This document shows positions 39,856 through 48,488 of a stretch of 64,000 nt of DNA, in pieces (the stretch's first letter is position 1; the number at the start of each line of letters is the position of its first letter). Below the pieces are notes generated by a model. The model did no database searches. It saw nothing but the letters and a program-made list of their open reading frames with translations, and was not told the DNA's origin. The position numbers and the translations under genes were made by a program. Source of the stretch: Halomonas sp. (GTDB lineage Bacteria > Pseudomonadota > Gammaproteobacteria > Pseudomonadales > Halomonadaceae); NCBI RefSeq assembly GCF_017983445.1, contig NZ_JAGOBJ010000004.1, positions 1-64,000 of the forward strand, read 5' to 3'.

Positions 39856-41709
39856 TTACAGGGGGGCGGAAGCTTCACTGTGTGATACGTAGTGGCCAGG
39901 CTGAACTTCGTTCAAGGGATTAACGATGGGTTCATCACCTACTTTTCTAATCGGGCTGGGAATATCGCCGTCCAACAGTAAATGCTGGCGCTGATGTTTG
40001 GGGTCGGCGACCGGCACGGCTGACAGCAGTTTTTGGGTATAGGCATGTTGAGGCGTATCGAAGACGAGCTGACGAGGCCCCATCTCGACAATCTGCCCAA
40101 GGTGCAGAACGGCGACCCGGTGGCTCATCTTCTCCACCACGGCCATATCGTGGCTGATAAAGAGATAGGCCAATCCCTCTTCACGCTGAAGCTGCATCAT
40201 CAGGTGGATAATCTGCGCCTGAATGGAGACATCCAGAGCAGAGAGAGCTTCGTCGGCAATGATGAGCTTGGGTTTGGAGGCGAGCGCGCGGGCGATACAG
40301 ATACGCTGGCGCTGGCCACCTGAAAACTCATGTGGATAGCGTTTGGCGTGTTCGGGCTTGAGGCCGACCCGTTCCAGTAACTCATTTACTCGCTGGCTGA
40401 CGTTTTGACGGCCATTGAGCAACTGATGGGTATGGATGGGCTCGGCGATAGAGAAGCCCACGGTCTTGCGTGGATCAAGCGAGGCAAAGGGGTCCTGAAA
40501 GATATACTGCACCTGCTGGCGCAGTGTCATTTTTTCACTACGCGACATCTGTGAGACAGGTTTGCCGGAAAAGATGATTTCACCGCTAGTGCTTTCCTGC
40601 AGCTGTTGGATCGTCCGTCCGATCGTCGATTTTCCCGAGCCGGACTCACCTACCAGGGCGAGCGTTTCTCCCGGATAGATATCAAAACTGACATTCTCTA
40701 CTGCATGCACGCGGTGGCTCACACCACCCCAAAAACCTTTATTGATATCGAAACGCGTGACGAGATTTTCGACGCGAACGATCGGTTCCTCCTGAACACG
40801 GACCGTATCCTGAACGGTGGCTTCACCACGGGTAACGACGTCAGCGCCGTCAAAAATCACCAGCGGATCTGAGCAGGGCAGAGTTTGGCCTTTCATGCTG
40901 CCAAGGGTAGGTACGGCGGCTAATAGAGCGCGGGTATAAGCCTTTTGCGGCTGCTCGAAAAGCGGCTCCACCGCGGCTTCTTCTACCTTTTCACCCTCCC
41001 GCATCACCACCACATGGTCGGCTATCTCGGCGACGACACCCATGTCGTGTGTAATGAAGATGACCGCCATGCCCAGCTCTTTTTGCAGGTCGCGTATAAT
41101 CGTGAGGATTTGTGCCTGAATCGTGACGTCCAGCGCGGTCGTCGGCTCATCGGCAACCAGTACCTTGGGCTTGCAGGCAAGTGCCATGGCGATCATGACG
41201 CGTTGACGCATACCCCCCGAGAGCTGGTGGGGATAGCGCTTTAACAGAGACTCCGCATCGGCTAGACGCACCAGCCGCAACAGGCGAAGCGCCTCATCAC
41301 GCGCGGATGCTCGCGTATAGTCGCCGTGCAGCAACAGCACTTCGGTAATTTGATCGCCCACCGTGTAAACCGGATTGAGCGAGGTCATCGGCTCTTGAAA
41401 GATCATGGAGATATCTTTTCCCCTGATCTTGCGCATCTGGCGGTCGGTGAGCTGCGTAAGATCGACAGGCGCGCTGTCCGTGCTGCGTCGAAAAAGAATA
41501 TTACCGCCAGCGATAGTGGCATTGAGGTAATGAACCAGCCCCATGATGGCAAGCGATGTCATTGACTTGCCCGACCCTGACTCTCCAACTATTGCCAGTG
41601 TTTGGCCGGGATACAGGTCGAAAGAAAGACCCTTGACGACTCGGTTGGAGCCGAAAGCGATATCAAGCGAATTGACGGACAGCAGCGGTAGGGGAGGTTG
41701 TAAAGACAC
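39856..41709 (-). CDS. Tandem peptide ABC transporter ATPase (DppD-DppF fusion type)
   Basis: This 617-residue protein contains two complete ABC ATPase domains, as in GsiA. The first has Walker A GESGSGKSMTS, signature LSGGMRQR and Walker B VLVADEPTTALD. The second has GESGSGKSTIG, FSGGQRQR and LIIADEALSALD. Each ends in an oligopeptide-transporter C-terminal extension (YTRALLAAVP and YTQKLLSAVP). One gene thus replaces separate DppD and DppF. The start is GTG with only a weak ribosome-binding site. It is the first gene of the operon, and the region upstream holds a dyad and a divergent MarR-type gene. Confidence 0.95.
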   Translation of the reverse strand: MSLQPPLPLLSVNSLDIAFGSNRVVKGLSFDLYPGQTLAIVGESGSGKSMTSLAIMGLVHYLNATIAGGNILFRRSTDSAPVDLTQLTDRQMRKIRGKDISMIFQEPMTSLNPVYTVGDQITEVLLLHGDYTRASARDEALRLLRLVRLADAESLLKRYPHQLSGGMRQRVMIAMALACKPKVLVADEPTTALDVTIQAQILTIIRDLQKELGMAVIFITHDMGVVAEIADHVVVMREGEKVEEAAVEPLFEQPQKAYTRALLAAVPTLGSMKGQTLPCSDPLVIFDGADVVTRGEATVQDTVRVQEEPIVRVENLVTRFDINKGFWGGVSHRVHAVENVSFDIYPGETLALVGESGSGKSTIGRTIQQLQESTSGEIIFSGKPVSQMSRSEKMTLRQQVQYIFQDPFASLDPRKTVGFSIAEPIHTHQLLNGRQNVSQRVNELLERVGLKPEHAKRYPHEFSGGQRQRICIARALASKPKLIIADEALSALDVSIQAQIIHLMMQLQREEGLAYLFISHDMAVVEKMSHRVAVLHLGQIVEMGPRQLVFDTPQHAYTQKLLSAVPVADPKHQRQHLLLDGDIPSPIRKVGDEPIVNPLNEVQPGHYVSHSEASAPL

Positions 41710-41789
41710 AGAACATATACCTGTATTTTTTATGTAATTTATCTAGAAATTATCTGTATGGTGTTCGTATGTCAATCACGCAATGCCTA

Positions 41790-41809
41790 TTACATAGCTG
41801 TCTATGCAA
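41790..41809. promoter_or_regulatory. Dyad in the ABC operon/MarR divergent promoter
   Basis: TTACATAG (41790-41797) and CTATGCAA (41802-41809) form an 8-bp inverted repeat with one mismatch and a 4-nt centre. Size and position between a MarR-type gene and the transporter operon suit a MarR operator. Role is inferred. Confidence 0.4.
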
Positions 41810-41930
41810 AAAATACGCTCACGTGAACAAGTTGCCAAACACCCTTGAAAACAGGGACTATGAGCTTTCAGGAACGTCAGCACGCCACGCAAGATGCTTT
41901 TACAATCAAAGATAAATAGATGAGTCACTG

Positions 41931-42461
41931 ATGACAGAACCCAGCCAGACCGCGCCCAAAGAGCGAGAGCCGATTGTCTCATCGGAGCATTTATCACATA
42001 CGGCACACGAATTATCAGAGTTCGAGTTCGGCGTGATTATTCAAAGCCACGCGTTTAACCGCTGGATGGTGCGCTGCATGACGGCAACCGGTTACCCAGA
42101 GTTGGGTGCACTGGACGTTTTGGTACTTCACCGGGTTAATCATCGGGCACGACCCAAGCGCCAGTCCGATATTTGTCTGGTACTCAACGTCGAAGACACG
42201 CATACCGTCACTTATGCATTACGAAAACTCGCCAAACTTGATCTGGTCGTTGGTGAGAAGCAGGGGAAGGAGACCTTTTTCAGTACCACTGAAAAAGGTA
42301 GGGACGCGTGCAGCCGTTACGCGGAAATACGCGAGGCCTGTCTGATCGATTCGCTATCTTCGATGGGTATCGAGCGTGCTGAAATCAGCAAAGTGGCGGG
42401 TATTTTGCGTGCCATGTCAGGGCTTTATGATCAAGCGGCCCGAGCCGCCGCATCACTATAA
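41931..42461 (+). CDS. MarR-type winged-helix regulator
   Basis: This 176-residue protein has a winged-helix domain (about 50-130): DVLVLHRVNHRARPKRQSDI, then CLVLNVEDTHTVTYALRKL as the likely recognition region, followed by a wing near GKETFFSTTEKG. Flanking helices for dimerisation match the MarR fold. It is divergent from the peptide ABC/M14/pxp operon with a shared 221-bp promoter region containing a dyad, so it probably controls that operon. The effector is unknown; pyroglutamate or a peptide would be a natural candidate. Confidence 0.8.
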   Translation: MTEPSQTAPKEREPIVSSEHLSHTAHELSEFEFGVIIQSHAFNRWMVRCMTATGYPELGALDVLVLHRVNHRARPKRQSDICLVLNVEDTHTVTYALRKLAKLDLVVGEKQGKETFFSTTEKGRDACSRYAEIREACLIDSLSSMGIERAEISKVAGILRAMSGLYDQAARAAASL

Positions 42462-42869
42462 ATACGCTTTGCTATCCGATACTGATAGTTCATTCCAGCA
42501 AACTATCGCTTTTGCCGATAATCGGTATCGGGCGTTTCTATCGTATTGTTATTTCTTAGAAAAATAGTTGACGATGGGGAGAGATACGATTATCAAATAA
42601 TAAAAGCACTCGATAAAAAATAAAGAAAAACGCCCCTTTGGCCCAGGCTACTCACAATAATAGGTCAATAAAAAAGCGTTTTATGGAGTGAATCATGCGC
42701 TTGCCAGCCACGCACCATCAACGGGGCGCTTTACTGCCACCGTTGGACTTGAAATTACATTGCAGCGATAACTCGCCCTGCGGGCCAAACGACTGCTCTG
42801 TGAGTCGACGCGCCTCAATAGGCAGCGCCGATATCTTTTGGTCATTGCACGCGTGGATTAGGCAACATT
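42462..42869. other. Intergenic region, AT-rich, no supported gene
   Basis: This 408-bp gap separates the MarR-type gene from the LysR-family gene. It is AT-rich around 42550-42680 and has a distant inverted pair CCGATAC/GTATCGG (about 42477 and 42524). An open frame of 65 codons (42695-42892) exists but has an unlikely composition and overlaps the LysR start. I see no RNA gene. Confidence 0.5.
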
Positions 42870-43859
42870 ATGCTCGATTTCAAAGAACTTGAAGCCTTTG
42901 TTTGGGCCGTCAAATTGGGGTCCTTTCGCAAGGCGGCCGCACGCCTGCATTTGACTCAACCCTCGGTCTCAGAACGTATTTCGCGCCTGGAAGCGACGGT
43001 AGGCGAACTGCTGCTGGAGCGCTCGGCCCGCCCCGTGCAACCTACGATGCGAGGGCGGGAGTTTTTCCTGCATGCCGAGCGTATGCTCAACCAGCGCGAC
43101 GAAGCCATGAAACTCTTCGACAGCGAAGAGGACTACTCGGCCCCCCTTCGGCTCGGCACTATCGAAACCATTGCCCACAGCTGGTTCCCCGAGTTCATGC
43201 GCCAACTCACCGAACGTTATCCGCGTTTAACTATTGAACTTACGGTGGATTACTCGCCAGCGCTCAATGAGCGGCTGATGAGTAATGAGCTGGATATCTT
43301 ACTGGCCATGAATGGCTACCTACCGCCCAAGCAGATCGATTACGAAGCGTTAAGCCCTTACGAAATGGGCATGTTCGTATCTCCACGCCATGCCGAGATG
43401 CTTAGTGAAAACGCTGAGGCCTGGCGTCAAAAGCTACCGTTTATTTCGTTTGGCAAATTGGCCCGGCCTTACGAAGAGCTAGTTCAGTACCTAGCCGAGC
43501 AAGGTGTCACTAGCCCGCGTATCCATAGCGTTAGCACTCTGATGACGATTGTACGCATGACGATGGAAGGCTTGGGTATCGGTGCTCTGCCGGTGGCCAC
43601 GGTGCTTGATGAGTGGCGGCGTGGCGAGCTTTTGCGCTTGGCATTACCGGTACCGATACCGGCGATGAACTATGATGTGATATGGCGTCGCGCCAATCAT
43701 CCCCGCTTTTGTAGAGGCGTTGGCCGTTTAGCCCAAAAAACGGCCTGCGCCTACGCACAGGAACGCCGTGTCGAGATGACCAGTGCGTTTTTTTCAGGGC
43801 GCTGGGTTCAGCCGGGTGCCTCTGTAACCACCTCCAACGCAGCACCTCCACTAATATGA
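42870..43859 (+). CDS. LysR-family transcriptional regulator
   Basis: This 329-residue protein has the LysR helix-turn-helix (FVWAVKLGSFRKAAARLHLT then QPSVSERISRLEATVG) and a substrate-binding-like effector domain (about 90-295). It is somewhat long because of a tail of about 30 residues (ERRVEMTSAFFSGRW onward). The TRAP transporter genes follow on the same strand after 17 bp. This is unusual, because LysR genes are mostly divergent from their targets. It probably controls the TRAP transporter and itself. The ribosome-binding site is weak. Confidence 0.92.
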   Translation: MLDFKELEAFVWAVKLGSFRKAAARLHLTQPSVSERISRLEATVGELLLERSARPVQPTMRGREFFLHAERMLNQRDEAMKLFDSEEDYSAPLRLGTIETIAHSWFPEFMRQLTERYPRLTIELTVDYSPALNERLMSNELDILLAMNGYLPPKQIDYEALSPYEMGMFVSPRHAEMLSENAEAWRQKLPFISFGKLARPYEELVQYLAEQGVTSPRIHSVSTLMTIVRMTMEGLGIGALPVATVLDEWRRGELLRLALPVPIPAMNYDVIWRRANHPRFCRGVGRLAQKTACAYAQERRVEMTSAFFSGRWVQPGASVTTSNAAPPLI

Positions 43860-43876
43860 ATAAGAGGAATTACCCC

Positions 43877-44866
43877 ATGCGTATGCGCATTGCGACCCCC
43901 CTACTGTTTGCCACAGCTTATGGCTTGGCAGCGACAGCTTCTGTCCAAGCCGCTGAATGGAACATGGCGACACCCTACGGTGACGCCAGCTTCCACACCA
44001 AAAATACCAAGCAGTTTGCTGAAGATGTTGCTGACGCGACCGATGGCGAACTGACCATCACCGTGCATAGCGGTGGCTCGCTCGTCTCCCACGGTGAAAT
44101 CAAACCATCGGTACGCCGCGGCACGATCGATGCTGGTGAAGTATTCATGTCGGTGCTATCCAACGATGATCCGATTTTTGAAGTGGATACGCTGCCCGGT
44201 GTAGCCGGTAGCTACGATGATGCTTACGCGTTATGGCAAGCCACCAAGCCTATGATTACTGAGCTCTTTGCCGAGGAAGGCTTGATTCCGCTGTACGCTG
44301 TCGCGTGGCCTGCGCAGGGGATTTATACCGCCAATGAGCTGACCGATCCTGCACAGTTTGAAGGTTTGCGGGTGCGAGCCCCTAATATCAATACCCAGCG
44401 GTTTGTGGATAACCTCGGCGGTAGTCCCACCGAAACCGAAGAGTCGGATATCCCTACTGCGTTCAGTACTGGCCGTGTAGACGCCATGATTACCTCAAGC
44501 TCTACCGGTAATTCAATGACGGCATGGGACTATGTGTCCTATTACACCGATGCCAACCTGTGGCTTCCGAAAAATATCGTGTTTATCAGTCAGCGCAGTT
44601 TTGATCGTCTGGATGAGGCGACTCAGGAGGCTCTGATGGAAGCGGCTGAACGCGCTGAAGAGCGTGGTTGGCAGATGAGCCGTGATGATAACGATGCGAG
44701 CCTCGCTACGCTTGAAGAGAACGGAATCACCGTATCGACCCCGAATGAAGAAGTCGCCGCGGCTCTTCAGGACGCGGGTGACAAGCTCTTCCAGGATTGG
44801 CTGAGCCGTGCTGATGATGAAGCCGAAGCTGCCTTGGAAGATTACCGGGAGCAGCAAGGTAGCTAA
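43877..44866 (+). CDS. TRAP transporter periplasmic binding protein (DctP family)
   Basis: This 329-residue DctP-type protein has a signal peptide (about 1-25, cleaved after SVQA) and the family segments KNTKQFAEDVADATDGELTI, then LRVRAPNINTQRFVDNLG. The conserved Arg of LRVRAPN usually pairs with a ligand carboxylate. I chose the ATG at 43877 because GAGGAA lies nine bases upstream; an earlier ATG overlapping the LysR stop would add seven residues. Ligand is unknown, probably an organic acid. A hairpin with a T-run follows. Confidence 0.92.
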   Translation: MRMRIATPLLFATAYGLAATASVQAAEWNMATPYGDASFHTKNTKQFAEDVADATDGELTITVHSGGSLVSHGEIKPSVRRGTIDAGEVFMSVLSNDDPIFEVDTLPGVAGSYDDAYALWQATKPMITELFAEEGLIPLYAVAWPAQGIYTANELTDPAQFEGLRVRAPNINTQRFVDNLGGSPTETEESDIPTAFSTGRVDAMITSSSTGNSMTAWDYVSYYTDANLWLPKNIVFISQRSFDRLDEATQEALMEAAERAEERGWQMSRDDNDASLATLEENGITVSTPNEEVAAALQDAGDKLFQDWLSRADDEAEAALEDYREQQGS

Positions 44867-44885
44867 ACGACATAAGACCTGTACG

Positions 44886-44909
44886 GAGGCGGCGCTGGCC
44901 GCCTCTTTT
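44886..44909 (+). terminator. Attenuator-like terminator after the first dctP
   Basis: GAGGCGGC (44886-44893) and GCCGCCTC (44898-44905) form a perfect 8-bp stem with a GCTG loop and are followed by TTTT. It lies between the binding-protein and small-permease genes, so it probably ends most transcripts and lets some continue. Confidence 0.8.
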
Positions 44910-44937
44910 CACCCACGCGCTCGGTGAGATAACGAAC

Positions 44938-45501
44938 ATGACGTTTAAATTCGACAGACTCTACCGTCTAGGTGCTTGGGGTGCCGCGGTGTGCATGATC
45001 GCGATTTGTGCCCTCATTGCTTTGCAGGTGGCTTTTCGTGCCATCGATGCGCTGTTGATGCTGGTGGGGCTAAACCGCCTGGGCATCAGTATTACAGGCG
45101 TTTCCGAGATGGCGGCCTATTTATTGGTGGGCGCCACCTTCCTTGGCCTGGCGTATACCTTTGTGCATCACGCCCATATTCGCGTGACGCTTCTGATTTC
45201 ACGCCTGCCTTCTGCCATTCGGGTGTGGTTTGAAGTAGCCGGCCTGCTGATTGCTTTAGCGATTAGCGTGATACTCGGTTATGGCCTGATTGGGTTGGCA
45301 AGAGAAAGTCTTCAATACAACGATGTGTCATCGGGTTTTTTATCCATCCCGCTGTGGATACCCCAAAGCGTTCTGGTCATCAGCGTAGGGCTACTCAGCC
45401 TTGCATTGATAGAGGCGCTGATTATCGCATTGCGGATAGCAAAGCGTGACCCATCCAGTTTTCGCGAAGCGACATCCACCGATGACAGCGAAATGCACTA
45501 G
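44938..45501 (+). CDS. TRAP transporter small permease (DctQ family)
   Basis: This 187-residue protein has four hydrophobic helices (about 13-33, 55-78, 95-118 and 137-160) in DctQ arrangement, with FLGLAYTFVHHAHIRVTLL as the typical conserved stretch after TM2. It forms the membrane complex with the DctM-type protein. The DctM gene normally follows within a few bases, but here a 203-bp gap with a palindromic element lies between them. Confidence 0.9.
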   Translation: MTFKFDRLYRLGAWGAAVCMIAICALIALQVAFRAIDALLMLVGLNRLGISITGVSEMAAYLLVGATFLGLAYTFVHHAHIRVTLLISRLPSAIRVWFEVAGLLIALAISVILGYGLIGLARESLQYNDVSSGFLSIPLWIPQSVLVISVGLLSLALIEALIIALRIAKRDPSSFREATSTDDSEMH

Positions 45502-45504
45502 GCC

Positions 45505-45652
45505 CTGTCTGAAAAGTGCCTGCGCTCGATAATACGGCGTTAAAAATCGGCTCGCGCGCGAGTCCGATCATAATACTCATTTACACGAGTAAACTCCGTT
45601 TCTTCGCCGATTTTTGCCTTGTCTTATCATCGCTCGTCGACTTTTCAGGCAG
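45505..45652. repeat. MITE-like palindromic element splitting dctQ and dctM
   Basis: About 148 bp starting just after the dctQ stop codon has imperfect terminal inverted repeats. CTGTCTGAAAAGT (45505-45517) mirrors ACTTTTCAGGCAG (45640-45652), and inside these AAAAATCGGC (45542-45551) mirrors GCCGATTTTT (45606-45615). The RNA would fold into one long hairpin. It has no ORF. It resembles a non-autonomous miniature element or large REP-type repeat. No second copy is in this window. Confidence 0.7.
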
Positions 45653-45704
45653 AACCTAACTCTCTGCCAGCACTGCTTGGCCACGTTATGTTGGAGAAGA
45701 CCTT

Positions 45705-47009
45705 GTGTTAACACTCAGTTTGGCAACGATTTTTACGTTACTGCTTTTGCTGGGCGGAGGCGTATGGATCGCTTTTGCCCTAATCGGTACCGCGTGGGTG
45801 GTATTGGCGTTCTTCAGCTCGTTTGACCCGGGGCCGATTCTTGCCTCTGATTTTTGGGGTGCGAGCTATGGGTGGGATTTGACGGCGTTGCCGATGTTTA
45901 TCTGGATGGGCGAGATCCTATTCCGCTCAGGGCTTGCAGATAATATGTTTCGCGGCCTTTCACCCTGGCTCAACCGTCTCCCCGGGCGTTTGCTGCATAC
46001 CAATATTATCGGCAGCGGCATGTTTGCAGCGGTGTGTGGTTCATCTGCCGCTACCTGCGCTACCGTGGGCAAAATGACCCTGCCTGAGCTTGAGCGGCGC
46101 GGCTACGACAGCAATATGGCTATCGGCACATTAGCGAGTGCCTCGACATTAGGCCTGCTGATTCCGCCCTCCATCATGCTGATTGTTTACGGTGTGGTGA
46201 CAGAGCAATCCATTTCACGGCTATTTATGGCAGGCGTTGGCCCAGGCCTGATGATTCTGGCGCTGTTTATGGCATACCTCATATTTTGGGCACTTATTAA
46301 AGGGAATCGGGAAGGCCTTACCGGTGAAGATGAGTCCGACATGAGCTTCGCTGAGAAGCTGCGTAATACCTGGGCCTTGATGCCAATTCTGCTGTTGATT
46401 GGCGGGATCATTACCTCGATCTACGGCGGGCTGGCGTCACCCACGGAAGCTGCCGCGGTCGGGGTCGTGCTATCCATGGCGATTGCCCGCTGGAACGGCC
46501 ATTTTACGGCTCAGATATTTAAAAGCTCGCTATTCGCGGCCATTCGTACGGCGTGTATGATCGCGTTTATTATTGCAGGCGCCTCGTTTCTTACCTCGGC
46601 CATGGGCTTTACCCAAGTGCCCATGCAGTTAGCGCGCGCGATTAGCGAGATGGGGTTATCACCCACCATGCTGCTCATCGCCCTGACAGTACTCTTGCTG
46701 ATCATGGGCTGCTTTTTAGACGGCATCTCGCTTATCCTGCTGGTAACCGCGATTATCATGCCGGTGGTCAGTGCCGCGGGGTTTGACCTTATCTGGTTTG
46801 GTATTTATCTGGTGGTCGTGGTGGAAATGTCACAAATCACCCCGCCTGTGGGCTTTAACCTGTTTGTCATTCAGGGACTGACCGGCAAGGATATTTTCAC
46901 TATCACCCGAGCAACGCTGCCTTTCTTCCTATTGATGCTGCTGGCGATTGCCTTGATGCATGTTTTCCCCGCGATAGCGCTTTATCTGCCTTATGCGATG
47001 AATAGTTGA
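45705..47009 (+). CDS. TRAP transporter large permease (DctM family)
   Basis: This 434-residue membrane protein has about 12 helices and DctM landmarks: GSGMFAAVCGSSAATCATVG, then GYDSNMAIGTLASASTLGLL followed by IPPSIMLIVYG, and the late QITPPVGFNLFVIQGLTG. It carries the sodium-driven transport step for the substrate delivered by the DctP protein. The start is GTG with GGAG eight bases upstream. The palindromic element in front may uncouple it from dctQ. Confidence 0.94.
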   Translation: MLTLSLATIFTLLLLLGGGVWIAFALIGTAWVVLAFFSSFDPGPILASDFWGASYGWDLTALPMFIWMGEILFRSGLADNMFRGLSPWLNRLPGRLLHTNIIGSGMFAAVCGSSAATCATVGKMTLPELERRGYDSNMAIGTLASASTLGLLIPPSIMLIVYGVVTEQSISRLFMAGVGPGLMILALFMAYLIFWALIKGNREGLTGEDESDMSFAEKLRNTWALMPILLLIGGIITSIYGGLASPTEAAAVGVVLSMAIARWNGHFTAQIFKSSLFAAIRTACMIAFIIAGASFLTSAMGFTQVPMQLARAISEMGLSPTMLLIALTVLLLIMGCFLDGISLILLVTAIIMPVVSAAGFDLIWFGIYLVVVVEMSQITPPVGFNLFVIQGLTGKDIFTITRATLPFFLLMLLAIALMHVFPAIALYLPYAMNS

Positions 47010-47013
47010 GATT

Positions 47014-47039
47014 AATCAGGCCGTGAAAGCGGCCTGGTT
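47014..47039. terminator. Hairpin between convergent dctM and HDOD genes
   Basis: AATCAGGCCG (47014-47023) and CGGCCTGGTT (47030-47039) form a stem with one G-T pair around a 6-nt loop. A/T-rich flanks on both sides suit a bidirectional terminator between convergent genes. Confidence 0.65.
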
Positions 47040-47057
47040 ATTAATGAAAACGAATAA

Positions 47058-48248
47058 TTAAACTACGCTTTTTTTACTGGTTCGCATAAGCCTTGCGCGG
47101 CTTACATTGATGGAGGCATCAAGGCGGCTATCCTCTTTGTGAACAGCATCAGGGTAGCGTAAAGAAGTTAATGCCTGCTGCTGCTCATCCAACTGCACAC
47201 CTAGCGTAAGCGTATGTTCAAACAGTATTTGCTGGGCTTCGGCTAATAAAATGTCACTACCCACCTCAATGGGCGCCGTCATTTTCAATGCACTGGCGAG
47301 CACGTCGGTCTGCTGCTGGACATGCTCGAGTACATCCTTTAACTCTAGTGTGCGTGTCCGCCCAAATGCTTTTAACTGATGCAGCAGCGCTGCCAGCATA
47401 GGAGCAGGGTTGGCCGATAGCCAGGCATCGGTAATAGGGCCTGATAAACGAATGCACAGTACTTCTTTATCACTCACCAGAAAGCTTTCATGACTTTGAT
47501 GGATCGCATTTACTATGTTGTCCGGAACTCCCCACTTAGCGGCTAACCATGCCCCGACTAACGTATGGTCGCAGCCAAAATAGCGTTGCTCTGCACGGGC
47601 TAGTTGTGTGTGCGAGCATTCTGTATTGCTTGTTTTCGTATGGCCCAGACCTGTAAAAGACAGCCCAGAGTGAGAGTCATTTACATGGGGTGGTTGTGTG
47701 CATGACGGATGAGGGTCGGCGTATAGCGATTTCGCTTCCTCAGGGTAGGTCGATTGAAAGGCTAATATGCCAATATCCTGCAATAAAGCCGTAGTAAATA
47801 CACTCCCGCTTTGCTTGGGACATAGCTGCTCTGCAAGATAGCGAGCTACTAAGGCGGCGATAATCACACGTTGCCACGTTCGTTTGCGCGCGCTTTCTCC
47901 TTGGGCATGTTGAAATAAACTGAATCCTAATATGACCGTCAGTGTCGTATCCAAGCCTAGACGCTGCATGGCTTCAAGGCAGGTTTGAACGGGTAATGAT
48001 GGGCGTGAGTAATACGCACTGTTGGCAAGCGCAATCAGGCGCAGGGTAAGAGCGGGATCATGTTCAATGGCGTTGGCGTAATCGTTTAGGGTTGACCGGG
48101 AGGAACGGGCAATTTCAAGTACCTTAAGCGCCACAGAAGGTAGTGCAGGCAAGTTCTTGCACTGTAAAAGCGAATGGCTTAGAAACGCCGGTAGGGCGCG
48201 AGTAAGCGTCATGTAGAGCGTATCGTCTGATGCTAAAGAGCCCGTCAT
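47058..48248 (-). CDS. HDOD-domain protein
   Basis: This 396-residue protein has an HDOD domain (about 28-240) beginning LPALPSVALKVLEIARSS and including HDPALTLRLIALANSAYYS. It has the HD-like fold but lacks the metal-binding HD pair of true phosphohydrolases. Many longer relatives end in a GGDEF or other output domain. Here about 150 residues follow the HDOD region with no recognisable output domain. A Ser/His/Thr-rich insert (about 180-215) interrupts the HDOD region. The protein is probably a signalling adaptor. GAGGAG precedes the ATG. No neighbour suggests its pathway. Confidence 0.85.
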   Translation of the reverse strand: MTGSLASDDTLYMTLTRALPAFLSHSLLQCKNLPALPSVALKVLEIARSSRSTLNDYANAIEHDPALTLRLIALANSAYYSRPSLPVQTCLEAMQRLGLDTTLTVILGFSLFQHAQGESARKRTWQRVIIAALVARYLAEQLCPKQSGSVFTTALLQDIGILAFQSTYPEEAKSLYADPHPSCTQPPHVNDSHSGLSFTGLGHTKTSNTECSHTQLARAEQRYFGCDHTLVGAWLAAKWGVPDNIVNAIHQSHESFLVSDKEVLCIRLSGPITDAWLSANPAPMLAALLHQLKAFGRTRTLELKDVLEHVQQQTDVLASALKMTAPIEVGSDILLAEAQQILFEHTLTLGVQLDEQQQALTSLRYPDAVHKEDSRLDASINVSRARLMRTSKKSVV

Positions 48249-48488
48249 GTGATGATCTCCTCATGCCTTGTCAGCTTAGCGGGCAAGTGCTGGGGTATGC
48301 ATTTTTATCATATACCCAGGGGGCGTTAACGTCTTCTACGGTGTAATTCAAAGCCCTTTACAACCGATGACTAATCAACCCGTCGTGCTTAGGACAAAGA
48401 GAAGGTCTTCTGATCATGTAGGTTGGCTTTACCCTGCGCGCCGTCACTCGCTACGCAAGGGTTGTGACATGCAGTTTCCTGTTTGGTC

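Noticed and set aside
42695-42892. 65-codon open frame before the LysR gene
   Set aside because: A GGAG lies upstream, but the product has no hydrophobic core or known motif and it overlaps the LysR start. Not enough to call a gene.
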